A DNA stretch of 64,000 bases from Alisma plantago-aquatica (Eukaryota; Streptophyta; Magnoliopsida; Alismatales; Alismataceae), in NCBI GenBank assembly GCA_963693085.1, contig OY856409.1, forward strand, positions 300,060,558 through 300,124,557. The letters are read 5' to 3'. The notes under the pieces were generated by a model. The model was not told the DNA's origin. It saw only the letters and a list, made by a program, of their open reading frames with translations, and ran no database searches. The translations under genes were made by a program, and so were the position numbers. Numbering within the stretch: the first letter of the stretch is position 1; each line of letters starts with the position of its first letter. This document shows, piece after piece, positions 32,351-44,940 of the stretch.

Positions 32351-34208
32351 CCTAACCCTAATGAGGGAATAGTGATGTTATCTTTGTATTGCATAATGTT
32401 GATATGTAATTGATATGGTTGTTATCAAGTATACTAACCATGCATGTATCATGAGATGATGTGCATAACCAGATATGAACTATGATGTTAAATGGGCCTT
32501 GTGAGCCATTATTTTATTTGTTGCCTGGTAAGAGGTGACAAGAAGTTGAATATGCCTGGTGAACTATGTGAGATGCTTGCGTAACAAGTATCATGAATAC
32601 CTTGGTCAGATGACCTGGAGGTAATAGTTACCTGATAATGGTAACCATGTTCAGTGATGAACTAAGGGTTTGAATACCCAGATCCAGCAAACATGATGAT
32701 AGTGTTGTTGAGGGATGTGAATTCCCAGTAATGAGACAAGGGATTGAGATTCCAATGTTTTATAAAGTTTTGAAAAGTACTTGATAGGAGTAGTGTTTCT
32801 TTGTAGCATTTGTCATAATAATTCTTGTTTGAAAATGTGACTGATGCTAAGAGAATATGGTAATGTACTTAAATAATCAAGTGAAATATTATCATGTAGA
32901 GCCCTGGCCATAGATCCATCATCGTCTGTGGCTGGTGATGGTGAAACAGGTTCTCCTGCTAGTTAATCTGGAGCATATATTGTTGAATATATGGGGTTTC
33001 TCCTAGCTGAAAATAGGAGGATTAGAGTGCAACTTCGGTTGTAGACTCAAGATATGTATAAGAGCATGGTGAACAGGCCCATGGCTCAGTGTGATGGAGC
33101 ATGAATGCATTCATGGCTCGGGGAGCACGGTGAATTGGCTTGTGGCTCATATTTACTAGTGCATGGACCTGTACCAAGGCGGGCTAGAGAATGGGTAGCC
33201 TATGAGAGATAACCCTGTGACTGAGGTCACTTAAGCAAGAGATTGTGGTCCTGCTTGTGGTCTCACACTGACTGAGACGGATGAGATCAAGGAGTCAGAC
33301 TCTTCCTTTGATCTTGTATGGCACCGGCTTTGGGTTTTGCAACCGAAGATTGGATTTGAGCGGTACGGCTCACTTCCTCATGGCATAAGAATGATTGTAA
33401 AATGTAATTAGCCATGTAGCATATTTGCTTAAGGATGAATTACAGAAATCATTGGTTGATTCTACATTGCTTATTGTATCCTAAACGGATAGAGGTCATA
33501 CATGTTCTTCATGTTCCTTATTAAAATGGATAGATGACTTACTACTTTATCATTTATAGCTGTAATGATTTAAAGAGATGATATTGCTCTATTCTGCTTA
33601 ATAATGATTAAATCCTGCTATTCATTAGAGATTCCTCTGCTCAGTTTATTATTGTTTATCTGCAATAATAATGTTTCTGGCGGAGAGTTATATCTCTCGC
33701 TGGGACAATTTCAATTGTCTCACCCGGTGGGATCCAACAATTTTATGTGGATGCGGGCAAGGAGGTAGGAACCCTACACCAGGGGAAGGACGACAACATC
33801 TGGGACAGTAGTAACATCCCAAGTGGAGATACTGACTGACGTGTCTTGTAGATAATAGTCCTATGTGTCGTCTCTGTACTCTCAGGTCCTTGGAGTCAAT
33901 ATTTAGTGCTTTAATGATCGATCTAAGATATTGGCATTGAATGCCTCGAGGTTTTATGTTGCTTATGTGTAGATTTAATAGGGCAACTATTGTATGTAAC
34001 CCTTGAGAAGAAAAGGTACATGGTATGTACTTGTGGACCATAATGTATATATGATATTTTGGTTCTTGTTATAAGAGTTTCCTGGAAATGGATCTCTTTG
34101 TAAATGGTTTTAATTTTTAGTGATTTTCAGTAATCCACTGCTAATGTTTAATTCCACAATTAATTACATAGTGACGGTCTGATTTGGTATCGGGTCGCCA
34201 CAGTTTAG

Positions 34209-34220
34209 TGGTATCAGAGC
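34209..34220 (+). promoter_or_regulatory. Primer-binding site of chromovirus
   Basis: TGGTATCAGAGC, complementary to the 3' end of plant initiator tRNA-Met, six bases after the 5' LTR. Confidence 0.9.
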
Positions 34221-34335
34221 TTAAGGTTTGTTGAGTCTACAGAGACATATGATTAAGGTTGTTGAGTATGTTTTAGTGTCTTCTAGTTTATCTGATAGTG
34301 ACTTCTGCTCTCAGGAGAAGAAGTAAAGCTTGAAG

Positions 34336-35560
34336 ATGGCTGGATCACACGAAGAACATGTTGTTGAAAGCAGTGTTGTTGCACCAGGAGGAGGTGCAGG
34401 GGACCAGGCTAGAGAAGAACTAGTACCTAAACATCCTCAGTTTGACCAAGCTATACTAGAAAACCCAGCTTTCCATGCTATGTTTGGGCATTTCATGGAG
34501 ACTATGACACATATGGCGGATAGGATGCCACCACATGCACCTAGGGCACCAACTCACAATGAGGGACATGGAGCTGGCAAGACTTTTGAATGGCATCACT
34601 GGGTAGGAGCCACTGAATATGCTGGTACATCTGACCCAGCAGATGCATACTTGTGGCTGACCAAGCTGGAAAAGGCCTTCAGAATTCTTGATATCCCAGA
34701 AGCTGAGAAGGTTAGACATGCGGTGTACCTATTGAAGGGGAGTGCTGCCATTGGTGGGCCATAGAAGAAGGCAAAAGGCAAAGTATTGAAGTCAGATGGG
34801 AAGAATTCCGACGTGAATATGTTAGTAGATATTTTCCTAGGACTTACTTGGATGAGAAGATCTCTCAGTTTGAGAAAATAAGGCAAGGACCAATGAACAT
34901 TAGTGAGTATGAAGCTAGGTTCATGGAGCTTCTACAGTTCTGTCCGCACATGGCTGCTACAGATGAGGAGAGGATTCAATGTTTTGAGAAGGGTTTGAAT
35001 GCTGATTTGACCACACCAGTATCTTCTCTAGAGAATAGAGAGAGGTTTGCCACCTTTTTGGAGTCAGTTAGGTGGATAGAAAGGTCTATGACTCAGAAGT
35101 GTCAGGCCAACTATAAGAAAGTATATACCCAGTTCTAGAGACAGAGGTCTGAAAGTTTTAAGAAACCAAGGTTTTCTGCACCAACAACACCACCGAGGTT
35201 TAATACTTAGACACAGTGGACATCCAGCAAGGGTAGAGGTCGTAGTTTACCACCAGAGAGAGCCCACAGCTCAGCCTCAATGTCAGTAATAGGAACGTAT
35301 AGACCACAGCGTGAGAACAGAGTGTGTTACAAATGTGGGAAGATGGGACATCTGATGAAAGATTGTTTAGTTTGAGACGTAAGTGTAACCCAACCACCAA
35401 GGAAGAGTCAACAAGGCTCTTAGAAGTGATAGTTTAGCAGTGGCACTCGAGGATGTGGACAGGCGTCCCAAGCTGGTTCATCTACATCCAATAATAGGGT
35501 GAGTGGTTGACAACCAGCAACGACAAGATTCTATGCTATGAATCAGCCTGAAGCAGTGGT
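34336..35560 (+). pseudogene. gag: Chromovirus gag
   Basis: Particle protein of the chromovirus. ATG at 34336 (an upstream in-frame TTG at 34330 is less likely). The capsid N-terminus includes FEWHHWVGATEYAGTSDPAD and AYLWLTKLEKAFRILDIPE (about 34585-34700), the typical chromovirus pattern of W-x-G...DP-x-A-x-x-WL. A stop at 34762 and a frameshift before 34848 move the reading to another frame, which continues with YFPRTYLDEKISQFEKIRQG and SEYEARFMELLQFCPHM. A complete CCHC zinc knuckle, CYKCGKMGHLMKDC, is at 35328-35369. Stops at 35136, 35208 and 35373. Confidence 0.88.
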
Positions 35561-35773
35561 CAACCCACGAGTCGTGACAGGTCAGATGGAATTATTTCAT
35601 TATGATATGTCTTCATCCTGCTTTGTATCTATTTTGATTGATCTGGGTGCTACACATTCCTTTATCACTCGAGAAGTGATTCATGACTGCAATATGACTG
35701 TCAGTCATAGAGTAGATAACTTGTTATTAGAAACTCTATTAGTTGGATTTGTAGTGTTGCAGGAGGTATGTTC
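35561..35773 (+). pseudogene. Chromovirus aspartic protease, N-terminal part
   Basis: Same frame family as gag, from GQMELFHYD to the split at 35773. The active site reads ILIDLGATHSFIT (about 35625-35665); most relatives have D-S-G at this point, and D-L-G is a change at a catalytic-loop position. The coding sequence is cut by the copia element at TGTTC (35769-35773), and resumes at 44941. Confidence 0.85.
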
Positions 35774-36330
35774 TATTAGGTTTTAGGGGAGGCAGAGAAG
35801 GCAGCAGAAACAAAAATTTTCTCCTCCCCAAACCCAGAACAAGGAAACGCGTCAACGTCTATATAATAGGAAAGGATGGTTTGTGGAATCATACCTTGTC
35901 CCGAGGCTTGCTCGACGACAATACCTTACGCCTTGCGCGGTCTTCACCTCGGGTCTTGGACGGTGTCTGTGCAGCTCCTGGTCACACCGGGACTGACGAC
36001 TCCTGGTCTCACCGGGACTGTCGGGATTGACATCTGTCCTCTGAGCGGCAAAAATCTCCCACCTCTGAAGTAGTCTAGACGGACCACCTGGAACTCCAAT
36101 CTCCTTGTCCCACAAGGAATTGGAAGGAGTCACACCCTCCTGTCATCGTACTAGTCACCAACACACTCTCCTGCCACCAGTCACTTTCTGCAGTTGTCTT
36201 TCCCTTGATGTGCCTCCCTTATCGGGTAGCACCTGCTCGGGCTCTCTCGGTTACCAAAACCAGAGAGAACGACAACTTCACAGAGCAACTGGTTGCACTG
36301 GGTTGTTCTTTGAGAAGCCCCCAATACCCC

Positions 36331-36340
36331 TATATATATA
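36331..36340 (-). promoter_or_regulatory. TATA box, copia 1 left LTR
   Basis: TATATATATA read on the minus strand; it lies about 100 bp downstream, in element orientation, of the CG-palindrome array. The same arrangement is at 43269-43278 in the right LTR. Confidence 0.65.
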
Positions 36341-36437
36341 GGAGGGTCATGGGACATGGTTCTCCATCCCGGGCAATGCGGGACTAAAAGAAGGAGTAGA
36401 AGGGTTTGAGATTTTCCACAAAACAACCAACTCGCAA

Positions 36438-36840
36438 CCTGAATCGATCGTTTCACAACTGAAACGGTCAGTTGGGGACCTGATCCGGTCGGTTGACACC
36501 TCAACTGATCAGTTGGGACCCATGAAACGATCGATTCACTTCTGAACCGGTCGGTTCGTGATCCCGGTCAGTTCCCGATTGACTTTCCATCTTTTATTTC
36601 TAATTGGTATCAAATACCAATCCTTGTTCCAATCAAATTGGGCAAGTGAAACGAAAGGAAATTTATCACCAATCCTACTTTCCCAACTTGCTCAGTTGCA
36701 TCAGTTGAACCGATCATTTCAACACTTGAAGCAATCATTTCACCCTGACCTTGAGCCGATCGACTCACAACCTGAGCCGATCGGTTCACCAAGCTGAGCC
36801 AATCGGTTCATCACATGAGCCGATCGGTTGGGAGTGCAGA
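36438..36840 (-). repeat. GAACCGATCGGTTC palindrome array, copia 1 left LTR
   Basis: Two blocks of variants of GAACCGATCGGTTC, with starts about 20-22 bp apart (36441, 36461, 36482, 36502, 36524, 36544; then about 36707, 36729, 36753, 36774, 36795, 36817). The perfect form is a self-complementary 14-mer. Decayed forms include CAATCATTTC. Confidence 0.88.
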
Positions 36841-38019
36841 TCGTGCAGAAGCAGTCAATTGCAGTTTCAATCAATTCGATTCTCTAATCAATCTGTCCAA
36901 CACCTTGAACACTATGATTTTGAGCTATCAATTAATTGAGTGTTTAATTGAACTACTAAACTCCTTTAGTAATCAATTTAAACATTATTTGTGGACAAAA
37001 CTCCTCTTCCAGGTTAAATCCTATGTGTGTGACCATGCAGTTCCATTTCACGTTGGCAGTGAAAGTCCATAACACTTATGACTTCACAAGCAAAGAGCGG
37101 TGCCTAGTCACACATCAGTGCTACCCAAGTGAAATAGAAAGTTCGAGAACAACTTTCAATCCTACAATCTGTGAATGGTGTTATAGTGAATGAATAATTC
37201 CTTTGTCACTGATATCCCGAATGAACTCGAGGCATGGAACAGTCATCCTGTCAACGTTCATTCACTTTCTTGATCTCAGAGCAGATTGGAAGAGATATGT
37301 ATGACATCAATATCACATACGGATTCACACATGTGTACGCATGCCTATTTCAATCCTACTCATCAAGTGGTCTTGGATATCAAACTCCCTCAGGAGGGAC
37401 AAATCCCATATCTATCACTAACCCCTCAAAAGCCCCATGTGTCAAAGCCACCCAATCATCACCTTTATAACAACCCATGTTTCAGGACTGCGTTTGATGA
37501 TGTCAAAGTGTGCCCAACGACATGTGTTGAGTGTAGTGATTTCAGGTCAAAGAATCACACTCACCACCATCACTGTGAGTACTGACTGTGACTACCATGT
37601 CATGGTTCCATGTGTCAAACTCACGGTGGGTCTGTCTAGTACACTTGTTCTCTAACAAGTACCTATGTATTTGGTTTGATATCTCTATATCATGACTAAT
37701 GAGATTCTGTCATCAACCAACACCACAATCTAGTCTTGTGTGTCATTGCTGTCTATCTACCTTCCACAATGACATCCGACTAGGGACATAATAAGAATGT
37801 ACAAACTCTTAGCATCCGTATGATCTCATCGTTCAGGTCCTGAACCTGAAGGCATACGTCATTGAGTACTATCATTCTCTAGACATTCAATCAGTTCTAT
37901 CACTATCTCATATGACTGAACCAGAAAGAATTGGAAGCTTGCCTTTAAGTTTATCAAATCAATCTTAATGTATCCCACCAATCATCCCATGATTGGCTCT
38001 TAGGGCATACATACTAAAA

Positions 38020-38690
38020 GACTCCCACTTGCACTGTGAGCCAATCACCCTTGAATCATATTCATAGTGATCTTCAAACATGTCCCACATGTTACTGTTC
38101 TCTAGTGTGAACATAGTGAGTAATGGCAACACCTTGCCAAAGTCGGTATTAACTGCATGTCTCACATCTCTTCGTTGTACGTCACACGTATGAGATGGAG
38201 TTTCCGTAATATGCGATCCAGTATTCCTTTGCTAACCTTTATCCACATTGCATGATCAAGGATTCCATACTTGTCATCAATGACCATAATATCTATAAGT
38301 TCATCTCATGAACTTCCAGATCCATATAGTATCCACTGTTGTTCTCTAACACACGGATACTCGGCATTTCCCTTTTAAATGGATTTATTGGAACACTTCC
38401 AATTATCAACAAACTTTCACTTTTATATATCCTATATATATTTTGCGATTAATTTTCTATCCTTTCGGAAATTCGTATCAATGTAACTCTTTACATTGAA
38501 CTGTTCCTTATCTCCATAGAACTAGTACTTCCCAAGTACTTATCAAGTTCTCATGGTATTCCAGTAACCCTTACTGGAAGTAGACAGACATCCACTCGTC
38601 ATGTCCCACATATGAGTTTTCAGGATGAGCACATCATATTGCCATGTCATACATACAAGATGATGAATGCATTTTGTTCTTACCATGTTG
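38020..38690 (-). other. Copia 1, polypurine tract and pol C-terminal decay
   Basis: AAGTGGGAGTC (minus strand) next to the 3' LTR is the plus-strand primer. Farther in, the minus strand has the weakly recognisable end of copia RNase H; stops are frequent. Confidence 0.5.
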
Positions 38691-38699
38691 ATACATGCA

Positions 38700-39290
38700 A
38701 GGTAATGGGATGATTACATACATGATAGATCCATATATATTCTTAGTGTTCCCATTCTTCATAAGAATTAGACACTTGGCCTTGGGATACTAACTCCATG
38801 TAACATGGACAAGTTTTCTCCCACTAAATTTGTGCATACTGAACTCTTCAGTACATATTGTAAATGTATGCTTTCTCTTTTTCAGGTCAAGAGGTTTTCG
38901 AGAACTATCTCTATAGATCTCTATTCCTATCACATAGGAAACATCTCTATCTTCCTTAAAGATAATTTCCACATTTGGATTTCCATTCTAGAACATTTCC
39001 ATTTCACATCAACATGTGGAATGTGAACACGCTCCCACTAAATCATAGATCCCTTCTTTGTCTTTGACATATCAGTCAAACCCTTTGACTATATCATCAA
39101 AGTAAAGATCCAATTCTGAGTTGCTTGTACTCAATCAATCACATTGATTAGTCCATTGTAACTTATAGACTTCATTTGCATTAGTGGATTCATAAACCTT
39201 ATAGGTTGTGTCACGTACACATCCTTGTTTTATTCCTCATAGGAATGCGGTTTTAGTATCCATATGCCAAATGTCTTGGTCATTAAGTTG
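38700..39290 (-). pseudogene. pol: Copia 1 reverse transcriptase remnant
   Basis: On the minus strand, from 39290 downward: DIWHMDTKTAFL is the copia RT block around the Q-M-D-V-K-T-A-F-L-N-G motif (about 39285-39250), followed in other frames by MYVTQPIRFMNP (about 39228), a YFDD-like part and, from 38972, KEDRDVSYVIGIEIYRDSSRKPLDL. The last is the characteristic segment after the YVDD box. The YVDD box itself is not readable. Several frameshifts and stops; no activity possible. Confidence 0.75.
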
Positions 39291-40448
39291 CAATCAACAA
39301 GCATCATCCTTCTAAAAATGTTATCCATGTGTCTTAACACTTAAGACTTATTCGTACTTATGGATTTTATTCCAATGGGTGCTACCATCAAGGTCATACC
39401 TTATGGTTCACATGAATGTCATTTAGGATGCAATGGTCATAAACCATAACTCAAAATTCAGTTTCTCATATTCATCTAGATAGTTGACTCATCACATGAA
39501 CAACTCATCACATAGATAATTGAGGTGTATCTGTCAAGGATATAAGAACTCACAACTCCTTGTGATTCTCAATGTCCTTTATTAGTGTAGGGTATTCTTT
39601 TATTAAGAAGAATTCAGTTATTTGATAATCATTCTTTAACTCCTTAGAGTATGATTCCTTCTTGATTAGACATCACCATGCCTTAACCATGAGTTCACTA
39701 TGATACACTATCATAATCACTCAAAAGGATCTCAATTATTTGGTCCAAGTATTTCATTCATTGATCTCATCAAGAATTAACACTTTACCAAATTTGCACT
39801 TCATCTATGATAATCTTGAACACTTCAAGATATTCATATTGGTATTTCTCTAAACACCATTTGAAGTATTAGCATTTGTTCCAATAGGTATGTAAATACA
39901 TCATATGTATCATACCTAATAGGATAATCATTCTCCCACTACCATTAGTGAAGATTGATTAATCATGTCCAAGATATTCATGTCTCTTATTGGTTCTCTA
40001 ACCAAAAGAGTCTAGATTTATCCATCACATGGAAACTAGAAATGAATTTCTCATGATTGATGCTAATTTGACTGTTTGAGTTATCTATAACTTTTAGGTA
40101 TCATTTTATCTTATGCATATCAAATACCACAAGATAAACAAGGCATTTCCACAAAGATCGTATCTTTAGAAATTGAAACATCTCTTTATTGATTGCCATC
40201 ATTGTCATACAATATGCAAAAATAAAGTGTTTCTATCTATTGGAAAATATGAAATAGCAGTTCATAACTGTATTACATGCCTTTTAGGCTGAAAATAAAC
40301 TAAAGTACTCCTATCTATGGCGGCAACATTTGCCCCAATTATGAGTGCTTTACACTTTACATCTTGGTATCATATACCTCAAAAGTGTTACAAGTTTACT
40401 TTCAGGACACCTTTAAGTAGAAACGTATGTTGCCTCGTTCTTCTTTTG
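39291..40448 (-). other. Copia 1, decayed protease and integrase interval
   Basis: By position the minus strand should encode protease and integrase here, but I could not identify either active site. Sequence is AT-rich with stops in all frames, more decayed than gag or RT, or partly deleted. Confidence 0.4.
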
Positions 40449-41267
40449 TTATTCCAGATAGAGAGGACAATTCCTTTTCCAATGTCCTGGCTTTTGACAA
40501 TGGTTGCAATTTCCTTTCTTGGTCACGCCTCCCTTGGCCTTGAGAGCTGAAGACGACTTGGGCTGCTGGCTAGCATCAAAACCTTTCTTAGATTTGCCCT
40601 TGCCCTTGCGCTTGGACTTGCCTTTCTTGCTCGTGATCACCATCACAGACTTAGGCTTGTCCTTCTTCATCTGTATCTCAGCTGTCCTCAACATGCCCAA
40701 CAACTCTGACAGTGGCCTATCAAAGTTGTTCATGTTGTAGTTCATCACAAACTGACTGTAGGATTATGGCAACGATTGCAGTATCACGTCAGTAGCCAAC
40801 TCTTGGCTCAGTGGAAATCCCATTCTTGTCAGGTTCTCCACATACCCAATCATCTTGAGTGTGTGAGGACCAACTGGATCTCCTTCTGTCATGACGCACT
40901 TGAACAGTGCCCTTGAGACATTGTATCTCTCTTGTCGTGCTTGATCTTCATACATGTTTCTAAGATGTTGAATCATCTCAATGACACCTATGTTCTCATG
41001 TTGTCTCTGCAACTCGTGGTTCATAGAGCACAACATCAAGCACTTTGCATCAATGGCATCATCAGAATGCTTCTTGTAAGCATCCCTTTCTGCCTTTGGT
41101 GCATTAGGAGCAGGTTCCTCTGGAATTGGAGTATCCAGGACATAGAGCTTACGCTCTTAAGTGAGAACAATTCTCAATGTCCTATACTGGTCGTGGAAGT
41201 TTATCCCATTTAGCTTGTCCTTTTCAAGGACCGATCACAAAGAAAAGTGATTGTTGTTTGTTGCCAT
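40449..41267 (-). pseudogene. gag: Copia 1 gag
   Basis: Particle protein, minus strand, with ATG at 41267 in MATNNNHFSL. The UBN2-type capsid part reads KLNGINFHDQYRTLRIVL, then ERKLYVLDTPIPEEPAPNAP, CLMLCSMNHELQ and TLKMIGYVENLTRMGFPLSQ. A Lys-rich stretch (about 40600-40650) precedes the CCHC knuckle CNHCQKPGHWKRNC (about 40506-40465), close to the end. There are at least three in-frame stops (near 41235, 41158 and 40763). About 270 codons, a normal length for copia gag. Confidence 0.9.
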
Positions 41268-42699
41268 TTGTACTACAAAAGGAAAATATGCAATTTTAGT
41301 CCAAAAACTCATTTTTGACTTATTTGATTGATTTGAAAAGTTGATGATATAATTAGGCCTTTAATTAATTATCGCTCCCACTATTTTACTACAAATTGAT
41401 AGCCCTCACCATCAATTCAGAAGATTGCAGCGTACAACCTTCTAGTGGGCAAGATCCTGAAATCCTCTAAGTCATGGACCAGCTAGGGCTGTCACCCACA
41501 ACTTCCATCTCTCAGGTACGCAACTCTTGCCAATTGCATCATATGCAACTCTTAATAAGATGTCATATGCAACTCCTTGCCATGATCATCTCCATGCCTC
41601 AAGGTACTAGATCCCATCTAGATCACCTTGTTAAGTCCGACCCAAAGCAAACACGATGAACATGCACCCTGCTAGGACAGACCCACACATTCATCCTTCA
41701 CGCTTCCACGAGATAGACGGTGCACCACGCTAGGGTGTGCCCACACTTGGTCGATTAAGCTTTTCATGTGTGTCGCATTTGGAAGGCATCTAAAACTTAA
41801 TATTTAATGAGGGATTTGGTTTTTATATACATATACATATCCAATCACCACAATATATAGTATGTATCATATACATGCTATATCCCATAGAAAACATGTG
41901 AAATGATAAAAGCAATGATTATGGCCATCCTAATGTGATTCCTCGAGCCAAGAGGAATCACGGTCATCTAGGTCTACATCACATGCAACCTATACAAGAT
42001 GAACTTTGTGCTTTGCCTTTCTGGGTTTGATCAACTCATCACATGACTAATCGGCTCACCATCAGCCCAGTCGGCTGGGTGCCACCAGCCGATCGGTTGA
42101 CTCCTCCAACCGATCAGTTCACCTAGTCATCGTGCATCTCTTCATGGCTGCCACCCGCTCATCTCGCTCCTCGAACCGGTCATCAACCGATCGGCTCACT
42201 CCTTGAACTGATCGTCTGGAATGTCAACCGATCGGTTCACTCCTTGAACCGATCGTCTCAGTTGTCGTCAGGATGTCCGCCGTTCTTCGACATAACAGGA
42301 AATAAAATTTTATCCTATTTTACATTGTAAAAAGAGAAACCTCGAGTTACATTCGAGGGGAGAAAAGGTAGGAAAGAAATCTCGAATTATTTTGAGTTAC
42401 ATGAGGAATAGGATAAAGGGAATATCGATGCGCAGACCGAGATGCAAGCAACCACATACAACCATACACAGATAGGGTTTATTGGCCATAACCACGCTAT
42501 ACATCCACCACAAAACTCATTTAAGGGCGACGCGTATCGAGTGCATTCATAATACATATCATATATGTAAATTGGGATTTGTGGATTTAGGATTGGGCAT
42601 GCATAAAGCCAATTTTATTCGCATCGTATGTAATAAATAAAGGTGACAAACCAAAATCGATCATATCGATAATCCTAAAGTATAGAGTAGTTGACGTTG
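41268..42699 (-). other. Copia 1 leader with internal CG-palindrome array
   Basis: Untranslated region of about 1.4 kb between primer site and gag on the minus strand. No ORF. At 42040-42275 it has about nine further copies of the AACCGATCGGTTC-type motif seen in the LTRs, about 20-21 bp apart where regular (for example 42099-42245). Confidence 0.65.
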
Positions 42700-42711
42700 C
42701 TCTGATACCAC
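42700..42711 (-). promoter_or_regulatory. Primer-binding site of copia 1
   Basis: Read on the minus strand as TGGTATCAGAGC, beginning one base after the LTR end at 42712. Complementary to initiator tRNA-Met, the usual primer of plant copia elements. Confidence 0.88.
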
Positions 42712-44935
42712 TATTGGGTTTTAGGGGAGGCAGAGAAGGCAGCGGAAACAAAAAATTCCTCCTCCCCAAACCCAAAACAAGGAAACGTGTCAACGTCTAT
42801 ACAATAGGAAAGGATGGTTTGTAGAATCATACCTTGTCCCGAGGCTTGCTCGGCGATAATACCTTGCGCCTTGTGTGGTCTTCACCTCAGGTCTTGGACG
42901 GTGTCTGTGCAGCTCCTGGTCGCACCGGGACTGACGACTCCTGGTCTCACCGGGACTGTCGGGATTGACATCTGTCCTTCGAGCGGCAGAAATCTCCCGC
43001 CTCTGAAGTAGTCCACACAGACCACCTAGAACTCCAATCTCCTTGTCTCATAAGGAATTGGAAGGAGTCACACCCTCCTGTCAACGTACTAGTCGCCAAC
43101 ACACTCTCCTACCACCAGTCGCTTTCTACAGTTGTCTTTCCCTTGTTGTGCCTCCCTTATCGGGTAGCACTTGCTCGGGCTCTCTCGGTTACCAAAACCA
43201 GAGAGAACGACAACTTCATAGAGCAACTGGTTGTACTGGGTTGTTCTTTGAGAATCCCCCAATACCCCTATATATATAGGAGGGTCATGGGATAGGGTTC
43301 TCCATCCCGGGCAATGCGGGACTAAAAGTAGGAGTAGAAGGGTTTGAGATTTTCCACAAAACAACCAACTCGCAACCTGAACCGATCGTTTCACAACTGA
43401 AATGGTCGGTTGGGGACCTGAGCCGGTCGGTTGACACCTCAATCGATCGGTTGGGACCCATGAAATGATCGGTTCACTTCTGAACTGGTCGATTCATGAT
43501 CTTGGTCAGTTCCCAATTGACTTCCCATCTTTTGTTTCTAATTGGTATCAAATACCAATCCTTGTTCCAATCAAATTGGGCAAGTGAAATGAAAGGAAAT
43601 TTCTCACCAATCCTACTTTACCAACTTGCTCAGTTGCATCAGTTGAACCGATCGTTTTAACACTTGAAGCAATCGTTTCAACCTGACCTTGAGCCGATCG
43701 ACTCACAACCTGAGCCGATCGGTTCATCACATGAGCCGATCGGTTGGGAGTGCAGATCGTGTAGAAACAATCAATTGTAGTTTCAATCAATCCGATACTC
43801 TAATCAATCTGTCCAACACCTTGAACACTATGATTTTGAGCTATCAATTAATTGAGTGTTTAATTGAACTACTAAAATCCTTTAGTAATCAATCTAAACA
43901 TTGTTTGTGGACAAAACTCCTCTTCCAGGTTAAATCCTATGTGTGTGACCCTGCAGGTCCATTTCACATTGGCAGTGAAAGTCCATAACACTTATGACTT
44001 CACAAACAAAGAGCGGTGCCTAGTCACACATCAGTGCTACCCAAGTGAAATAGAAAGTTGGAGAACAACTTTCAATTCTACAATCCGTGAATGGTGTTAC
44101 AGTGAATGAATAATTCCTTTGTCACTGATATCCCAAATGAACTTGAGGCATGGAACAATCATCCTGTCAACGTTCATTCACTTTCTTGATCTCAGAGCAG
44201 ATTGGAAGAGATATGTATGACATCAATATCACATACTGATTCACACATGTGTGTGCACGCCTATTTCAATCCTACTCATCAAGTGGCCTTGGATATCAAA
44301 CTCCCTCATAAGGGACAAATCCCATATCTGTCACTCACCCCTCAAAAGCCCCATGTGTCAAAGCCACCCAATCATCACCTTTATAACAACCCATGTTTCA
44401 GGACTGCGTTTGATGATGTCAAAGTGTGCCCAACGACATGTGTTGAGTGTAGTGATTTCAGGTCAAAGAATCACACTCACCGCCATCACTGTGAGTACTG
44501 ACTGTGACTACCATGTCATGGTTCCATGTGTCAAACTCACGGTGGGTCTGTCTGGTACACTTATTCTCTAACAAGTACCTATGTGTTTGGTTTGATATCT
44601 CTATATCATGACTAATGAGATTCGGTCATCAACCAACACCACAATCTAGTCTTGTGTGTCATTGTTGTCTATCTACCTTCCACAATGACATCTGAATAGG
44701 GACATAATAGGAATGTACAAACTCTTAGCATCCATATGATCTCATCGTTCAGGTCCTGAACCTGAAGGCATATGTCATTGAGTATTGTCATTCTCTAGAC
44801 ATTCAATCTGTTCTATCACTATCTCATATGACTGAACCAGAAAGAATTGGAAGCTTGCCTTTAAGTTTATCAAATCAATCTTAATGTATCCCACCAATCA
44901 TCCCATGATTGGCTCTCAGGGCATACATACCAACA
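42712..44935 (-). mobile_element. 5' LTR of copia element 1 (2,224 bp)
   Basis: Right copy. In minus orientation it begins TGTTGGTATGTATGCCC and ends AAACCCAATA. Arrays of the CCGATCGGTT motif are at 43376-43500 and 43645-43750, TATA at 43269-43278. It lies next to the primer site, so it is the 5' LTR. Confidence 0.9.
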
Positions 44936-44940
44936 TGTTC

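Larger units (their letters stand above)
30492..34202 (+). mobile_element. 5' LTR of chromovirus (3,711 bp)
   Basis: Bounded by TGTAACATCC and GTCGCCACA, followed by the primer site. Contains the ACCG/CGGT array (31160-31810) and the telobox array (32130-32350). It lacks 710 bp present in the 3' LTR (49181-49890); the junction here is after AAATAAAAAG at 30937. I do not see a convincing TATA box. Confidence 0.9.
35774..38019 (-). mobile_element. 3' LTR of copia element 1 (2,246 bp)
   Basis: Left copy. In minus orientation it begins TTTTAGTATGTATGCCC (the first TG has mutated) and ends CTAAAACCTAATA. It holds a CCGATCGGTT array in two blocks (36438-36560, 36700-36835), then a minus-strand TATATATATA at 36331-36340. 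It has one more 22-bp array unit than the right LTR (about 36775-36796). Confidence 0.9.
35774..44935 (-). mobile_element. Ty1/copia element 1 nested in chromovirus protease
   Basis: Minus-strand element of 9,162 bp with 5-bp duplication TGTTC (35769-35773, 44936-44940). Minus-strand order: 5' LTR (44935-42712), primer site, long leader, gag with zinc knuckle (41267-40449), degraded pol with RT remnants (about 39290-38790), polypurine tract AAGTGGGAGTC (38031-38020), 3' LTR (38019-35774). LTR ends are TGTTGGTATG...CCAATA. LTR divergence is about 6% in a 340-bp sample compared by eye, mostly transitions. I do not assign a copia lineage. Confidence 0.92.

Noticed and set aside
36100..37650. Repeated ORFs in the two copia 1 LTRs (36105-36341 and 43043-43279 and similar pairs)
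   Set aside because: The similarity only reflects the two LTR copies; frames are on the antisense strand of U5/R.
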